This document shows positions 53,556 through 63,039 of a stretch of 64,000 nucleotides of DNA, piece after piece; position 1 is the stretch's first letter, and each line of letters opens with the position of its first letter. The notes below the pieces were generated by a model. It worked only from the letters and a program-made list of their open reading frames with translations. It searched no databases and had not been told where the DNA came from. The stretch lies in contig JABXHX010000007.1 of NCBI GenBank assembly GCA_013373385.1, forward strand, positions 62,001-126,000, written 5' to 3'. This DNA is from Flavobacteriaceae bacterium (GTDB lineage Bacteria; Bacteroidota; Bacteroidia; Flavobacteriales; Flavobacteriaceae). Both the position numbers and the translations under genes were made by a program.

Positions 53556-53602
53556 GCTTTAAATTAAATACTTTTATAATCTTCAACAAATTTTGGGGTT
53601 TT

Positions 53603-54505
53603 ATGAAAGTTTATACACGCATAGCTACGTTTACTAGTCTATTGATTATTGCTATATTTTTAATGAATTTAGTTACTCAAAAAAATAGTAACAGTCCAAA
53701 AAACACAAGTGACACATACAAAATTAAAGCGCTAAAGTTACCACCAGACTTAAATTTAGCTGGTGAAAGAGTTCCGCTAGAAAAGCGCGATGTGAGAGAG
53801 CGAATGGATAGAGAATTACTCGTAAACACTTACTGGCAATCTAACGGATTGCTTCTGATAAAACGTGCACACAAATACTTTCCTTTATTAGAACCTTTAT
53901 TAAAAAAATACGGTTTACCAGACGATTTTAAATATTTATGTGTTGCCGAAAGTGCGCTGATTGACGAAACCTCTTCTGCTGGAGCAGCAGGATTTTGGCA
54001 CTTTATGAAAGGAACAGGCAAAGAGTATGGTTTAGAAATTAACCGCAACGTAGACGAGCGCTATCATATAGAAAAAGCTACAAAAGTTGCTGCAGAATAT
54101 TTAAAAAAATCTAAAGAACGCTTTGGCACATGGACATTGGCAGCCGCTGCTTATAATGGTGGAAATGCAAGAATTGCAAAAAGTCTACGCACACAACAAG
54201 TAACCAGTTATTACGATGCACTTTTACCAGACGAAACTGAACGGTATGTATTTAGAATCATTGCATTAAAAGAGGTATTGTCTAATCCTAAAAAGTATGG
54301 ATTTATTTTTGACAAAAACGACTTGTATACATTACAAAAAACAAGAACCTATAAAGTAGATACTGCTATCAGCAATATTGCTTCTTTTGCTAAAAAGTTT
54401 GGAACAAATTACAAGGAATTAAAAATTCACAATCCTTGGTTACGTCAAAATAAACTGAACAACAAGTCTCGTAAATTATATGAGATTAAGATTCCGATTG
54501 AATAA
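53603..54505 (+). CDS. Lytic transglycosylase (SLT-type) membrane-anchored
   Basis: A 300-residue periplasmic murein hydrolase with an N-terminal membrane anchor (MKVYTRIATFTSLLIIAIFLMNL). The start at 53603 is preferred over a frame opening at 53546, which would add a non-signal-like leader. SLT domain: LPDDFKYLCVAESALIDETSSAGAAGFWHFM with the catalytic Glu in CVAESAL, and AAAYNGGNARI. The C-terminus may be a LysM-like segment (KIHNPWLRQNKLNN). It cleaves peptidoglycan glycans. It overlaps no gene and starts 47 bp after the hydrolase. Confidence 0.9.
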   Translation: MKVYTRIATFTSLLIIAIFLMNLVTQKNSNSPKNTSDTYKIKALKLPPDLNLAGERVPLEKRDVRERMDRELLVNTYWQSNGLLLIKRAHKYFPLLEPLLKKYGLPDDFKYLCVAESALIDETSSAGAAGFWHFMKGTGKEYGLEINRNVDERYHIEKATKVAAEYLKKSKERFGTWTLAAAAYNGGNARIAKSLRTQQVTSYYDALLPDETERYVFRIIALKEVLSNPKKYGFIFDKNDLYTLQKTRTYKVDTAISNIASFAKKFGTNYKELKIHNPWLRQNKLNNKSRKLYEIKIPIE

Positions 54506-54515
54506 CATAAAGGCA

Positions 54516-54989
54516 ATGAAAAAAATTTACATACTATTTCTTTTTTTAGGATTTACTATTGCAGCATCTGCTCAAACAGAAATCAAACCTCATACAATTG
54601 GAATTGTTGTTAGCGATATTAAAAAAGCAACAAAATGGTATGAAGATGTTTTGGAGCTTAAGCTTTATAAAAAACTTTCTTTTCCAAAATACGACAGTTT
54701 AAAAATTTACTTTCTTAAAAACAAGCACTTTCAATTAGAATTATTAGAGAAAAAAACTTCTTTTTCCATACATAAATATGTTTCTAACTATAGCCTTAAT
54801 GACAAACCTCAGATAGGCTTTTCTAAAATTGCTTTTTCAATTACTAAGATAGATTCCTTTTACAAAAGGTTAAAAAACAAAGGTGTAACAATTGTTTTAG
54901 GTATTACAGAAGACAAAGAATTTAATTCTAAATATTTTATTATTAAAGATTTAGACAATAATGTGTTACAATTTATTGAACAGCAGTAA
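54516..54989 (+). CDS. Exported VOC-superfamily (glyoxalase-like) protein
   Basis: A 157-residue protein with a signal peptide (MKKIYILFLFLGFTIAASAQ) and a single VOC domain: HTIGIVVSDIKKATKWYEDVLELKLYK and YFIIKDLDNNVLQFIEQ. The start at 54516 gives a clean signal sequence. VOC proteins bind metals for isomerase, dioxygenase or resistance functions; export is unusual for this fold. It is 10 bp after the transglycosylase gene and convergent with ywbE. Confidence 0.8.
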   Translation: MKKIYILFLFLGFTIAASAQTEIKPHTIGIVVSDIKKATKWYEDVLELKLYKKLSFPKYDSLKIYFLKNKHFQLELLEKKTSFSIHKYVSNYSLNDKPQIGFSKIAFSITKIDSFYKRLKNKGVTIVLGITEDKEFNSKYFIIKDLDNNVLQFIEQQ

Positions 54990-55015
54990 TCTATTATTTG
55001 CAAAAAAATTAGTGT

Positions 55016-55041
55016 AGATTCCTGCCTACGCAGGAATGACA
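55016..55041. repeat. Single palindromic repeat, copy B3
   Basis: A 26-bp hairpin, AGATTCCTGC..GCAGGAATGACA, matching on the opposite strand the right-hand hairpin of B1/B2 with a different loop (CTAC/GTAG). It lies between the convergent VOC and ywbE genes and could also act as a transcription barrier. Confidence 0.75.
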
Positions 55042-55128
55042 GTATAAAAAAAAGTTAAACTAAACTAAATCAAATACAACCAACTCCTAATTACTAACAG
55101 CTAATTACTATTTACCTATTCCTAATTC

Positions 55129-55323
55129 CTAACTAACAATTTTCTTAACCCTCCCCACAATTCCAGATGTCAATTGCACTTTAATTCCATGTGGATGTTT
55201 AGGTGAATTTGTTAAAATTCTTTTGACAATTCCGTTTGTTAGTGTACCAGTACGTTGATGGTGCTTTTGTACCACAGACACTTCTGCTCCAATTCTTATA
55301 TTTGCTCGCTGGGTTCCGTCCAT
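55129..55323 (-). CDS. ywbE: YwbE-family protein
   Basis: A 64-residue conserved bacterial protein of the YwbE family: RANIRIGAEVSVVQKHHQRTGTLTNGIVKRILTNSPKHPHGIKVQL and GIVGRVKKIV. Function is unknown; a KOW-like beta fold is suggested. Length is typical. It is the last of three leftward genes, with its start overlapping the nitronate monooxygenase stop by one base. Confidence 0.93.
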   Translation of the reverse strand: MDGTQRANIRIGAEVSVVQKHHQRTGTLTNGIVKRILTNSPKHPHGIKVQLTSGIVGRVKKIVS

Positions 55324-56255
55324 TAAAAAGAAGCTTTTACAGCATTGTATTCAGCTACCATTTCAGCTACCACCTCTTTGGCTGTTGGTATATTGTGAAT
55401 CAATCCAGAAACTTGACCAATTTCTAATTCGCCATTTTCTAAATCGCCTTCAAACATTCCTTTTTTTGCCCTTGCTCTACCTAACAATTCTTTGAGCTCT
55501 TCTTTAGTTGGATATTGCTGATACAATTCTTGTACCTCATTAAAAAACTGATTTTTGATCAACCTGACTGGCGCCAACTCTTTAAGAGTAAGCTGCGTAT
55601 CGCCCTCTTGTGTATTGATAATTGCCTGTTTAAAATTAGCGTGTGCAGAAGATTCTTGGGTAGCCGCAAACCTACTCCCAACTTGCACACCATTTGCACC
55701 TAAAACCATGGCTGCAAGCATACCACGACCAGTGGCAATTCCTCCTGCTGCAATAACCGGAATTTTAACTTGCTCTTTTACCATAGGAATCAGTGTAAAC
55801 GTAGTGGTTTCTTCTCTACCATTATGTCCGCCAGCCTCAAAGCCTTCGCAAACCACAGCATCTACACCTGCCACTTCTGCTTTTAATGCGAACTTAACTG
55901 AGCTTACCACGTGTACTACTGTAATTCCTTTCTCCTTTAAAAAGGGGGTCCAAATTTTAGGATTTCCTGCCGAAGTAAATACAATTTTTACCCCTTCTTC
56001 TACAATAATATCCATAATCTTTTCAATAGCTGGATACAGCATTGGCACATTTACTCCGAATGGTTTGTCAGTGGCTTTTTTGCATTTTTGTATATGTTCT
56101 CTTAATACTTCTGGATACATAGAACCTGCACCTATTAAGCCTAACCCACCTGCATTAGAAACTTCCGATGCCAGTTTATAGCCAGAAACCCAAATCATTC
56201 CACCTTGAACAATTGGGTATTGTATATTGAATAATTGAGTAATGTTTTGTGACAT
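55323..56255 (-). CDS. Nitronate monooxygenase (2-nitropropane dioxygenase family)
   Basis: A 310-residue FMN-dependent enzyme oxidising alkyl nitronates, thought to detoxify propionate-3-nitronate. Motifs: PIVQGGMIWVSGYKLASEVSNAGGLGLIG, VCEGFEAGGHNGRE (catalytic His region AGGHxG), IPVIAAGGIATGRGMLAAMVLGANGVQVGSRF. Length is normal. It overlaps the subtilase upstream and ywbE downstream by one base each. The metabolic link to either neighbour is unclear. Confidence 0.92.
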   Translation of the reverse strand: MSQNITQLFNIQYPIVQGGMIWVSGYKLASEVSNAGGLGLIGAGSMYPEVLREHIQKCKKATDKPFGVNVPMLYPAIEKIMDIIVEEGVKIVFTSAGNPKIWTPFLKEKGITVVHVVSSVKFALKAEVAGVDAVVCEGFEAGGHNGREETTTFTLIPMVKEQVKIPVIAAGGIATGRGMLAAMVLGANGVQVGSRFAATQESSAHANFKQAIINTQEGDTQLTLKELAPVRLIKNQFFNEVQELYQQYPTKEELKELLGRARAKKGMFEGDLENGELEIGQVSGLIHNIPTAKEVVAEMVAEYNAVKASF

Positions 56256-57883
56256 TATTTTTTAATCAATTTCATTGTTTTTAATTGATTTTCTTTTTGC
56301 AGTTGAATAATATAGATTCCCGATGTTAATTGAGAAACATGTATTTTTTTACTTTTTAAGTTATTAATCTCAAGTACTTTTTTTCCAAGTACATTAAAAA
56401 TTTTAACCTTTAAATGAGGTAAATTAGCTGTCGTTGTATGGATATAGATTGTATTTGAAACTGGGTTTGGATAAATGCTTGTTTCTGTAAGAAACTCTTT
56501 ATTTTCTAGAGCCAACACCGTATTATAAGCCGTTTCAAAATTTGGAATTCCATAGCCATATTGTTCATGCGGATTGTTATACCTGTCTGCCGACTCTCTA
56601 ATGCGCTGCATTAGTTGTAAATTAGTTAAATTAGGAAATGCTTGCCAAAAACAAGCTAATACTCCTGCTATTACGGGTGATGAAAAAGAGGTTCCATTTG
56701 AAGTTACAGGAGCTCCAGAAATATGGTTAATAATATACACATTCTGACCTTGCGCCAATACATCGGGCTTTACACGATTATCTGCTGTTGGTCCAAAAGA
56801 GCTAAAGGATGCAATTGTTCCAGCTTCATTTACTGCACCTACGGTAAAGACAGTAGAAACATCTGCTGGCGCATTTATATGCTTCCAAGGATCGTTTCCT
56901 TCATTTCCTGCAGAAGTAACTAACAGCATTCCCTTTTCGGCAGCTACTTGTGCACCTCTTGATATAAATGCTGTTTTACCATCCATATCACTATACTTAT
57001 AATTATATCTTGTTTCATCAAAAAAAGAAGAATATCCTAACGAAGTATTGATTACATCAACTCCTAAACTATCAGCTCTTTCTGCTGCTTCTACCCAAAG
57101 AGTTTCTTCTAACGGAACTTCGTTAGCAGCATCTTCTGTTCTAAACAAATAAAAAGAAGCGTCTGGCGCTGTACCTATAAACTGACCATCTAAATAACCT
57201 CCAATATCTGATAGCACGTTTGTACCATGATTATGGCCTGAGTAAAAATTTGTACTTCTTGCCACAAAATCGTATCCTCCTAATATTTGGTTATTGTCTC
57301 GTAATCTTTTAAATGCAGCTAGCGTATTTACATTTGGGAAACCCGCATCTATTACGGCAATATACATACCACTACCAGTAAATCCTTTTTCATGTAAAAA
57401 ATCAGCTTTGAGCATGGTTGTTTGATTGGCTGTATTACCGTAGTTATAATCTACAGTTGTTTGTTGAAACTTATTTACTTTTTGGGTTGCTGAAACAGTT
57501 TTTACATCTCTAGATTTAGCATTTAAACTCTTATCTGCAAACTCAATTTTATTAACAAAAGAAAAAGTGTTTTTTAAGTTGTTGATATTGGTTTGGGTAC
57601 CTTGTACATGAACTGCATTTAACCATTTAGATTTTGCCAATAGAGTAATGCCTGTTGCATTTTTTACTTGTGTATAGTAAGAGGATTCTATTGGAGCATC
57701 TTTTTCATTGAGTGCAATACTATAGCGAGTTCTTCTATCTAAAGCTCTTTGAGACAGCATAGAAGTTGGTGTTGCTAAAAAAGTTGCTGCATTGGGTTTA
57801 TCTTTAAAATACACCCAAGCATCTTGTTGTGCCGAAAGGTGAATTGTAATTAAAAAAAACAACAGGGGGTAAAGTTTTTTCAT
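56255..57883 (-). CDS. Secreted subtilisin-like (S8) protease with T9SS sorting domain
   Basis: A 542-residue extracellular serine protease. Signal peptide (MKKLYPLLFFLITIHLSAQ), a prodomain-like region (about 20-140), and the catalytic domain with D179 (IAVIDAG), H219 (SGHNHGTNVL) and S399 (NGTSFSSPVIAG). The last 75 or so residues (TSIYPNPVSNTIYIHT, SGIYIIQL, ending TMKLIKK) are a type A T9SS sorting domain. It probably hydrolyses proteins outside the cell. It heads a leftward operon with nitronate monooxygenase and ywbE. Confidence 0.95.
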   Translation of the reverse strand: MKKLYPLLFFLITIHLSAQQDAWVYFKDKPNAATFLATPTSMLSQRALDRRTRYSIALNEKDAPIESSYYTQVKNATGITLLAKSKWLNAVHVQGTQTNINNLKNTFSFVNKIEFADKSLNAKSRDVKTVSATQKVNKFQQTTVDYNYGNTANQTTMLKADFLHEKGFTGSGMYIAVIDAGFPNVNTLAAFKRLRDNNQILGGYDFVARSTNFYSGHNHGTNVLSDIGGYLDGQFIGTAPDASFYLFRTEDAANEVPLEETLWVEAAERADSLGVDVINTSLGYSSFFDETRYNYKYSDMDGKTAFISRGAQVAAEKGMLLVTSAGNEGNDPWKHINAPADVSTVFTVGAVNEAGTIASFSSFGPTADNRVKPDVLAQGQNVYIINHISGAPVTSNGTSFSSPVIAGVLACFWQAFPNLTNLQLMQRIRESADRYNNPHEQYGYGIPNFETAYNTVLALENKEFLTETSIYPNPVSNTIYIHTTTANLPHLKVKIFNVLGKKVLEINNLKSKKIHVSQLTSGIYIIQLQKENQLKTMKLIKK

Positions 57884-57943
57884 ATTGCTAACAAATTAAT
57901 GATTAGCCGAAAATACTACTTTTTAAAAGATTTTAAAAAATTA

Positions 57944-59131
57944 TTATGAAATTACTCCAGAGCCAAGCAGTTCTTCTTCTATATACCAAGCTACAAATTG
58001 ACCTTCTGTTATGGCAGATTGGGCATTTTTAAACGCAACGTACATACCTGTATCAACTTTATACAAAGTTGCTTTTTCCAATGCTTGACGGTATCTAATT
58101 CTCGCTTCTACCTCTAAAGATTCACCAGATTCTAACGCTACATCTTCTCGTATCCAATGCAATTCTTCGTTGCAAACAAACAATACATTTCTATACAAGC
58201 CCTTGTGGTTTTTACCTTCTCCTGCGTAAATTATGTTTTCTGTAACATCTGTATCAATAACATATAGCGCCTCTTTGGTTCCGCCAACATTTAACCCTTT
58301 ACGTTGTCCTTTGGTAAAATAATGCGCTCCTTGATGCGTACCCACTACTTTACCATCTGCTTTTGTATACTTGAATTTGGTTGCCAAAAATGCTAATTCT
58401 TCTTTTTTGCTAGTAAAAGTTGGCAGGCTTCTATTGTAAATTTCAGCATCCTTCGGAATGGTTACTATAACGCCTTCTTTTGGTTGTAATTTTTGTTGTA
58501 AAAATTCGGGTAAACGAACTTTACCTATAAAGCATAAGCCTTGAGAATCTTTTTTTTCTGCTGTGATTAAATCAGCTTTTTTCGCAATTGCTCTTACTTC
58601 TGGTTTGGTTAATTCGCCAATCGGAAATAGCGCTTTAGACAATTGTTCTTGAGACAATTGACATAAAAAATACGATTGATCTTTATTGGTATCTTTTCCT
58701 GCTAATAATTTATATACTGATTTGCCGTCTAAAATTTCTTCATCTTTTCTGCAATAATGTCCTGTTGCTACATAATCTGCTCCTAAGTTTAATGCAATAT
58801 CCATAAAAACATCAAACTTTATTTCTCGGTTACACAACACATCAGGATTTGGCGTCCGTCCTTTTTCGTACTCATCAAACATATAATCTACAATACGTTC
58901 TTTGTACTGCTCGTTTAAATCTACAACTTGAAAAGGAATCCCTAATTTATCAGCAACAATCATTGCGTCGTTACTATCTTCTAACCAAGGACATTCGTTA
59001 GAAATAGTTACAGAATCATCGTGCCAGTTTTTCATAAACAGCCCAATAACTTCATAGCCTTGTTCTTTTAATAAATAAGCTGTCACGCTACTATCTACCC
59101 CTCCAGAAAGTCCTACAATTACTCTTTTCAT
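57944..59131 (-). CDS. mnmA: tRNA 2-thiouridylase MnmA
   Basis: A 395-residue cytoplasmic enzyme that thiolates uridine 34 of tRNA Lys/Glu/Gln. P-loop [11 protein letters not shown]; catalytic cysteines in [11 protein letters not shown] and [12 protein letters not shown] and tRNA contacts in ATGHYCR and [10 protein letters not shown]. The start at 59131 ([11 protein letters not shown]) is chosen over one at 59164, since a -7 motif lies between them and the longer N-terminus is not family-like. Length is normal. Confidence 0.96.
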   Translation of the reverse strand: MKRVIVGLSGGVDSSVTAYLLKEQGYEVIGLFMKNWHDDSVTISNECPWLEDSNDAMIVADKLGIPFQVVDLNEQYKERIVDYMFDEYEKGRTPNPDVLCNREIKFDVFMDIALNLGADYVATGHYCRKDEEILDGKSVYKLLAGKDTNKDQSYFLCQLSQEQLSKALFPIGELTKPEVRAIAKKADLITAEKKDSQGLCFIGKVRLPEFLQQKLQPKEGVIVTIPKDAEIYNRSLPTFTSKKEELAFLATKFKYTKADGKVVGTHQGAHYFTKGQRKGLNVGGTKEALYVIDTDVTENIIYAGEGKNHKGLYRNVLFVCNEELHWIREDVALESGESLEVEARIRYRQALEKATLYKVDTGMYVAFKNAQSAITEGQFVAWYIEEELLGSGVIS

Positions 59132-59148
59132 CACTTGTAAATTGACTG

Positions 59149-59156
59149 CAAAGATA
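59149..59156 (-). promoter_or_regulatory. Putative -7 element for mnmA
   Basis: The minus strand reads TATCTTTG, an exact TAnnTTTG match 17 bases before the ATG at 59131. It supports the shorter mnmA start. No clear -33 TTG. Confidence 0.5.
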
Positions 59157-59198
59157 CAAATCAATTACCGATTATTTGCATTGAATTGATTGATGAAT

Positions 59199-59918
59199 CT
59201 ATTGTAAAAATTTATAGATTCTACGATAAATTTTAATTGTTTTAGTGTCTTTAGAAATAAGTTTTAATTTATTTTTAGTGATTGAAAAATCCCAAAAAGA
59301 AAATACTGGGTTCTTCCCATAATTTACCATTTGTAGCTCTGGTCTATGCCCGTGAATTTTATAGATACCTACTCTTCTTCCTTTTAAAAGGTTATGCTCT
59401 CTAAATACATTATCCCAACTTAAATAGAGCGTTTGATTGTTTTTAGGGTTTGCTGTATTTGAAATATCTTTTCCAGAAACTGTAAAAGATTCGAGTTTCC
59501 ACAATCCCAATATTTCGTTTCCAGGTGAAGCAGGTTTTTCTTCAACTCGCGTTAAATGTACTTGCACATTCTGACCCTCTTCATTTCGTTGCCATATCAT
59601 TTTTCCTTTCTTCACATCTATTAGAAACGGATCAGCTTCATCAGACAAACCATTAGAATTAGTAATTCTCAACTGATTTTTATCATTTAAATTCCATGTT
59701 CCGTACGAATGTTTTAACCATCCATTTCCAGATGTTTGTGTACTATCTTTATTAAACTGCATCCATCGAGCAATCGGGGTCATTTTATTCTTTCCTACCA
59801 TTACTTTTTCAACTATCCAAAGACCAATAATTGTATTCTCTTTGTTTACATTTTTCTTGCATGATGCTAGCATTAAACACAAAATAGTTACGAATACTAG
59901 AAAATAGTTTTGTTTCAT
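59199..59918 (-). CDS. Lipoprotein with two lipocalin-like domains
   Basis: A 239-residue predicted lipoprotein (CLMLASCKKNVNKEN). Two related units begin IIGLWIVEKVMVGKNKM (about 30) and ILGLWKLESFTVSGKD (about 135), each typical of lipocalin-like domains of Bacteroidota. The second unit is similar in pattern to the island protein at 35932-36309 (VGLWKLKSIKVSG). It lies 3 bp after a MORN-repeat gene. Function unknown; ligand binding at the envelope is inferred. Confidence 0.8.
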   Translation of the reverse strand: MKQNYFLVFVTILCLMLASCKKNVNKENTIIGLWIVEKVMVGKNKMTPIARWMQFNKDSTQTSGNGWLKHSYGTWNLNDKNQLRITNSNGLSDEADPFLIDVKKGKMIWQRNEEGQNVQVHLTRVEEKPASPGNEILGLWKLESFTVSGKDISNTANPKNNQTLYLSWDNVFREHNLLKGRRVGIYKIHGHRPELQMVNYGKNPVFSFWDFSITKNKLKLISKDTKTIKIYRRIYKFLQ

Positions 59919-59921
59919 TTA

Positions 59922-60638
59922 TTATTTATTTTGAATCTTATTTTTTAACTGCTCTTTTTTCTTTTTCTTAGTAACAAGTTTACCATCTAGGTAATACTCC
60001 CATTTACCAATTCTAACGCCATTTTTATACTGTCCTTTTTCTTTTAACTTTCCTTGTAAATCATAATAAGTAGCCCATCCGTTTGGCAATCCATTACGAT
60101 AAGTAACGGCTTCAATTAATACGCCGTTGTCTGCATAAATTTTAGAATTCCCATGTAATTTTCCTCCAATATACTCAGATTTTTCTGCAATCTTTCCTGT
60201 CTTTTTATAGTAGACTAGAAATACTCCATCTAACTTTCCTTCTTTATACGTTTCTTCAGAAAATTTTTTCCCATTGTTAAAATAATAGTTCCATTTTCCT
60301 ACTTTTTTTCTTCCTAACATCATTCCTTTTCCTTTCAATTTTTGATTAGGGTAATAATAGCTTACCAAAACCGAATCTGAATTATGTTGAAAAACCTTAA
60401 TGATATCAGGAAATTTTGAATTTTTTATATTGTAAAATTTAAATGTTCCTACTTCTTTTCCGTCTTTAAATTGTCCTGTATATCTAAGTTTTTTATTCGG
60501 GTAATATTTTCTCCAAACACCAGTTCTTTTTTTATTTGCATCAAACTGATTGATTTTTTGTGCTTGTAAAATGGATACACTCAAAAAACACAGAAAAAAC
60601 GAACTTACAAAAAATAGTCTCTTTATATTTATCATCAT
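59922..60638 (-). CDS. Exported MORN/YwqK-like repeat protein
   Basis: A 238-residue protein with a signal peptide (about 1-26) and at least six MORN-type repeats: GQFKDGKEVGTFKFY, MLGRKKVGKWNYYFNNGKKFSEETYKEGKLDGVF, YIGGKLHGNSKIY, YRNGLPNGWATYY, YKNGVRIGKWEYY. Databases label many such proteins as YwqK-family antitoxins; that name gives no functional support here. It precedes the lipocalin-like gene by 3 bp. Role unknown, perhaps envelope scaffolding. Confidence 0.85.
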   Translation of the reverse strand: MMINIKRLFFVSSFFLCFLSVSILQAQKINQFDANKKRTGVWRKYYPNKKLRYTGQFKDGKEVGTFKFYNIKNSKFPDIIKVFQHNSDSVLVSYYYPNQKLKGKGMMLGRKKVGKWNYYFNNGKKFSEETYKEGKLDGVFLVYYKKTGKIAEKSEYIGGKLHGNSKIYADNGVLIEAVTYRNGLPNGWATYYDLQGKLKEKGQYKNGVRIGKWEYYLDGKLVTKKKKKEQLKNKIQNK

Positions 60639-60674
60639 TAATTATTCCTAAAGTAAAGATACAACAACACTTGT

Positions 60675-61247
60675 ATGAGTACCCATTATCTTATAGATAT
60701 TTTAAATAACATGTCTGTTCCTACAAGGGAAAACAGACAATACGTTGCAAATATTGTATATAACAATCAAGAATTATTTAAATATTTGGTTGAAATCACT
60801 TTTGAAGTTGAGAATAAACAATCTATTAAAGCAGCTTGGGTACTAGAATGGATTTGTTCTCATGGAAAATTAACATGGATTATTCCTCATTTAGATACAT
60901 TTACACAAAGTATTGGCACAGTACATTTCGGCAGTGCCATACGACCTTGCGCAAAAATTTGTGAACTTATTGCAGTAGCTTATACTTCAAAAAAAGAAAA
61001 TCCTTTTCAGAGACATCTAACCATTAAACACATTGATGCTATGGTTGAAACTGGTTTTGATTGGTTAATTACTCCTCAAAAAATAGCCGTAAGAGCTTAT
61101 ACTATGCATACCTTATATTTGTTTGGGCTACAAAAAGAATGGATACATCCAGAATTAGAACATATTATTTCAACTAAAATAATTAAAGAAAGTAAAGGCT
61201 GTAAAGCTAGGGGAACAAAGATTTTAGGGTTGATAAAAAAGCGTTAA
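60675..61247 (+). CDS. Helical-repeat hypothetical protein preceding purB
   Basis: A 190-residue cytoplasmic protein of mostly helical, HEAT-like character: KAAWVLEWICSHGKLTWIIPHLDTF, SAIRPCAKICELIAVAY, KIAVRAYTMHTLYLFG, ESKGCKARGTKILGLIKKR. In flavobacterial annotation similar proteins are sometimes called adenylosuccinate lyase; it has none of the purB motifs, so the name seems copied from the next gene. purB has its own -7 motif, so co-transcription is uncertain. Function unknown. Confidence 0.8.
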   Translation: MSTHYLIDILNNMSVPTRENRQYVANIVYNNQELFKYLVEITFEVENKQSIKAAWVLEWICSHGKLTWIIPHLDTFTQSIGTVHFGSAIRPCAKICELIAVAYTSKKENPFQRHLTIKHIDAMVETGFDWLITPQKIAVRAYTMHTLYLFGLQKEWIHPELEHIISTKIIKESKGCKARGTKILGLIKKR

Positions 61248-61286
61248 AAATTCTATAAAAGAACCTATAAATTTTATATAAATCAG

Positions 61287-61294
61287 TATTTTTG
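61287..61294 (+). promoter_or_regulatory. Putative -7 element for purB
   Basis: TATTTTTG followed by C matches TAnnTTTG, 25 bp before the purB ATG. No clear -33 TTG at normal spacing. Confidence 0.5.
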
Positions 61295-61319
61295 CAGCTT
61301 TAAACACAACACAACAAGA

Positions 61320-62663
61320 ATGAATTTGTCTGAATTAAATGCTATCTCTCCTATTGATGGAAGGTACAGAAATAAAGTAGCTAAATTAGCTGATTACTTT
61401 TCTGAAGAATCACTAATAAAATATCGTGTAAAAGTTGAAATTGAGTATTTTATTGCTCTTTGCGAAATTCCGCTACCTCAATTAAAAGATTTTAATACAG
61501 ACTTATTTGCTGAACTTAGAAAAATTTACGCAAATTTTTCTTCTGAAGATGCTCAAAAAATAAAAGACATTGAAAAAATAACCAATCACGATGTTAAAGC
61601 TGTTGAGTACTTTATCAAAGAAAAATTTGATCAATTAAACTTAGAAAAATACAAAGAGTTTATTCATTTCGGATTAACTTCTCAAGACATTAACAATACA
61701 GCGATTCCGCTTTCAATCAAAGATTCTATAAAAGAGGTTTATATTCCAGCTTACGAACAGTTAATTGCCAAAATTGATGAACTAGCTAACGAATGGAAAG
61801 ATGTTTCAATGTTGGCACGTACGCATGGTCAACCAGCTTCTCCTACTCGATTAGGGAAAGAAATTGCCGTTTTTGTTACGCGTTTAAAAGAGCAATTTAG
61901 TTTCTTTAAGAGCATTCCTAATGCTGCTAAATTTGGTGGTGCAACTGGAAATTACAACGCACATCATGTAGCATATCCATCAATTAACTGGAAAGATTTT
62001 GGAACCAATTTTGTAGAAAAAAAATTAGGGCTACACCATTCATTTCCTACAACGCAAATTGAGCATTACGATCATATAGCTTCTCTATTTGATGCCATGA
62101 AACGTATCAACACCATCATTTTAGATTTAGATAAAGATATATGGACTTATGTTGCAATGGATTATTTTAAACAGAAAATTAAAGCTGGAGAAATTGGTTC
62201 TTCTGCAATGCCACATAAAGTAAATCCAATTGACTTTGAAAACTCTGAAGGAAATTTAGGAATTGCGAACGCCATTTTTGAGCATTTAGCTGCCAAACTA
62301 CCAATCTCGAGAATGCAACGTGATTTAACTGATAGTACAGTTTTACGTAATGTTGGTGTTCCATTCGGACATACTATCATTGGTTTTGCTTCTACATTAA
62401 AAGGGTTGAATAAATTACTATTAAACCAAGAACAATTTGACAAAGATTTAGAAAATAATTGGGCAGTAGTAGCAGAAGCTATTCAAACCATTTTGCGTAG
62501 AGAAGGCTATCCAAATCCGTACGAAGCTTTAAAAGGATTGACAAGAACCAATGAAAAAATCACACAGCAATCTATTGCTAATTTTATTGATACGCTTGAG
62601 GTGTCTGATGCAATAAAAGCTGAATTGAAAGTAATAACACCAGCTAATTTTACAGGAATTTAA
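61320..62663 (+). CDS. purB: Adenylosuccinate lyase
   Basis: A 447-residue fumarase-superfamily enzyme of purine synthesis, splitting fumarate from SAICAR and adenylosuccinate. Motifs: SPIDGRYRNKV, ITNHDVKAVEYF, HFGLTSQDINNTA, MLARTHGQPASPTRLGKE, and the signature GSSAMPHKVNPIDFENSEGN. Length and start are as in E. coli-type PurB. Its stop overlaps the start of the next gene by one base. Confidence 0.97.
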   Translation: MNLSELNAISPIDGRYRNKVAKLADYFSEESLIKYRVKVEIEYFIALCEIPLPQLKDFNTDLFAELRKIYANFSSEDAQKIKDIEKITNHDVKAVEYFIKEKFDQLNLEKYKEFIHFGLTSQDINNTAIPLSIKDSIKEVYIPAYEQLIAKIDELANEWKDVSMLARTHGQPASPTRLGKEIAVFVTRLKEQFSFFKSIPNAAKFGGATGNYNAHHVAYPSINWKDFGTNFVEKKLGLHHSFPTTQIEHYDHIASLFDAMKRINTIILDLDKDIWTYVAMDYFKQKIKAGEIGSSAMPHKVNPIDFENSEGNLGIANAIFEHLAAKLPISRMQRDLTDSTVLRNVGVPFGHTIIGFASTLKGLNKLLLNQEQFDKDLENNWAVVAEAIQTILRREGYPNPYEALKGLTRTNEKITQQSIANFIDTLEVSDAIKAELKVITPANFTGI

Positions 62664-63037
62664 TGAAAAAAATTGGTTTTGTACTTTTTACGATTCTGTT
62701 AATTACATCTTGTAAAAATACTCCTATTGTAGACAACAACAATCAGTTTAAAACAGGTGTATTTGAAATTCCTGCAGGTAAAAATTTTGTTAAAGAGATT
62801 ATTATCAGAAAAGATAGTATACAAATAAGTAAATACGAAGATCATGTAGATACATTATCTATAAAGTGGAAAAACAACTTCTCTTATACTTTAAGATATA
62901 TTAATCCTAAAAATGAAATGCAAAAAGATCCAATGTTTGTACAAATCAATAAAATTTACAAGGACTCTTATGATTTTACTGTCAAAATTGGATTTTCAAA
63001 CTTTTCTACCAAAGGAACAATTTATAAAGTTAAATAG
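62663..63037 (+). CDS. Small predicted lipoprotein (mis-named in some databases)
   Basis: A 124-residue predicted lipoprotein (FTILLITSCKNTP). The mature part is beta-rich: FKTGVFEIPAGKNFVKEIIIRKDSIQISKY, DTLSIKWKNNFSYTLRYINPKNE, SYDFTVKIGFSNFSTKGTI. I recall similar short flavobacterial lipoproteins carrying the label DNA topoisomerase IV, which the sequence does not support. It overlaps purB by one base and is 2 bp before terC, so all three may be co-transcribed. Function unknown. Confidence 0.8.
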   Translation: MKKIGFVLFTILLITSCKNTPIVDNNNQFKTGVFEIPAGKNFVKEIIIRKDSIQISKYEDHVDTLSIKWKNNFSYTLRYINPKNEMQKDPMFVQINKIYKDSYDFTVKIGFSNFSTKGTIYKVK

Positions 63038-63039
63038 CT

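Noticed and set aside
55555..56181. A 208-codon plus-strand frame opposite nitronate monooxygenase
   Set aside because: Fully antisense to a gene with all family motifs; composition is Ser/Thr/Pro/Cys-rich as expected for a shadow frame.
59922..60638. Toxin-antitoxin label for the MORN-repeat protein
   Set aside because: The name YwqK-family antitoxin is a database convention; no toxin partner is adjacent and the protein has a signal peptide.
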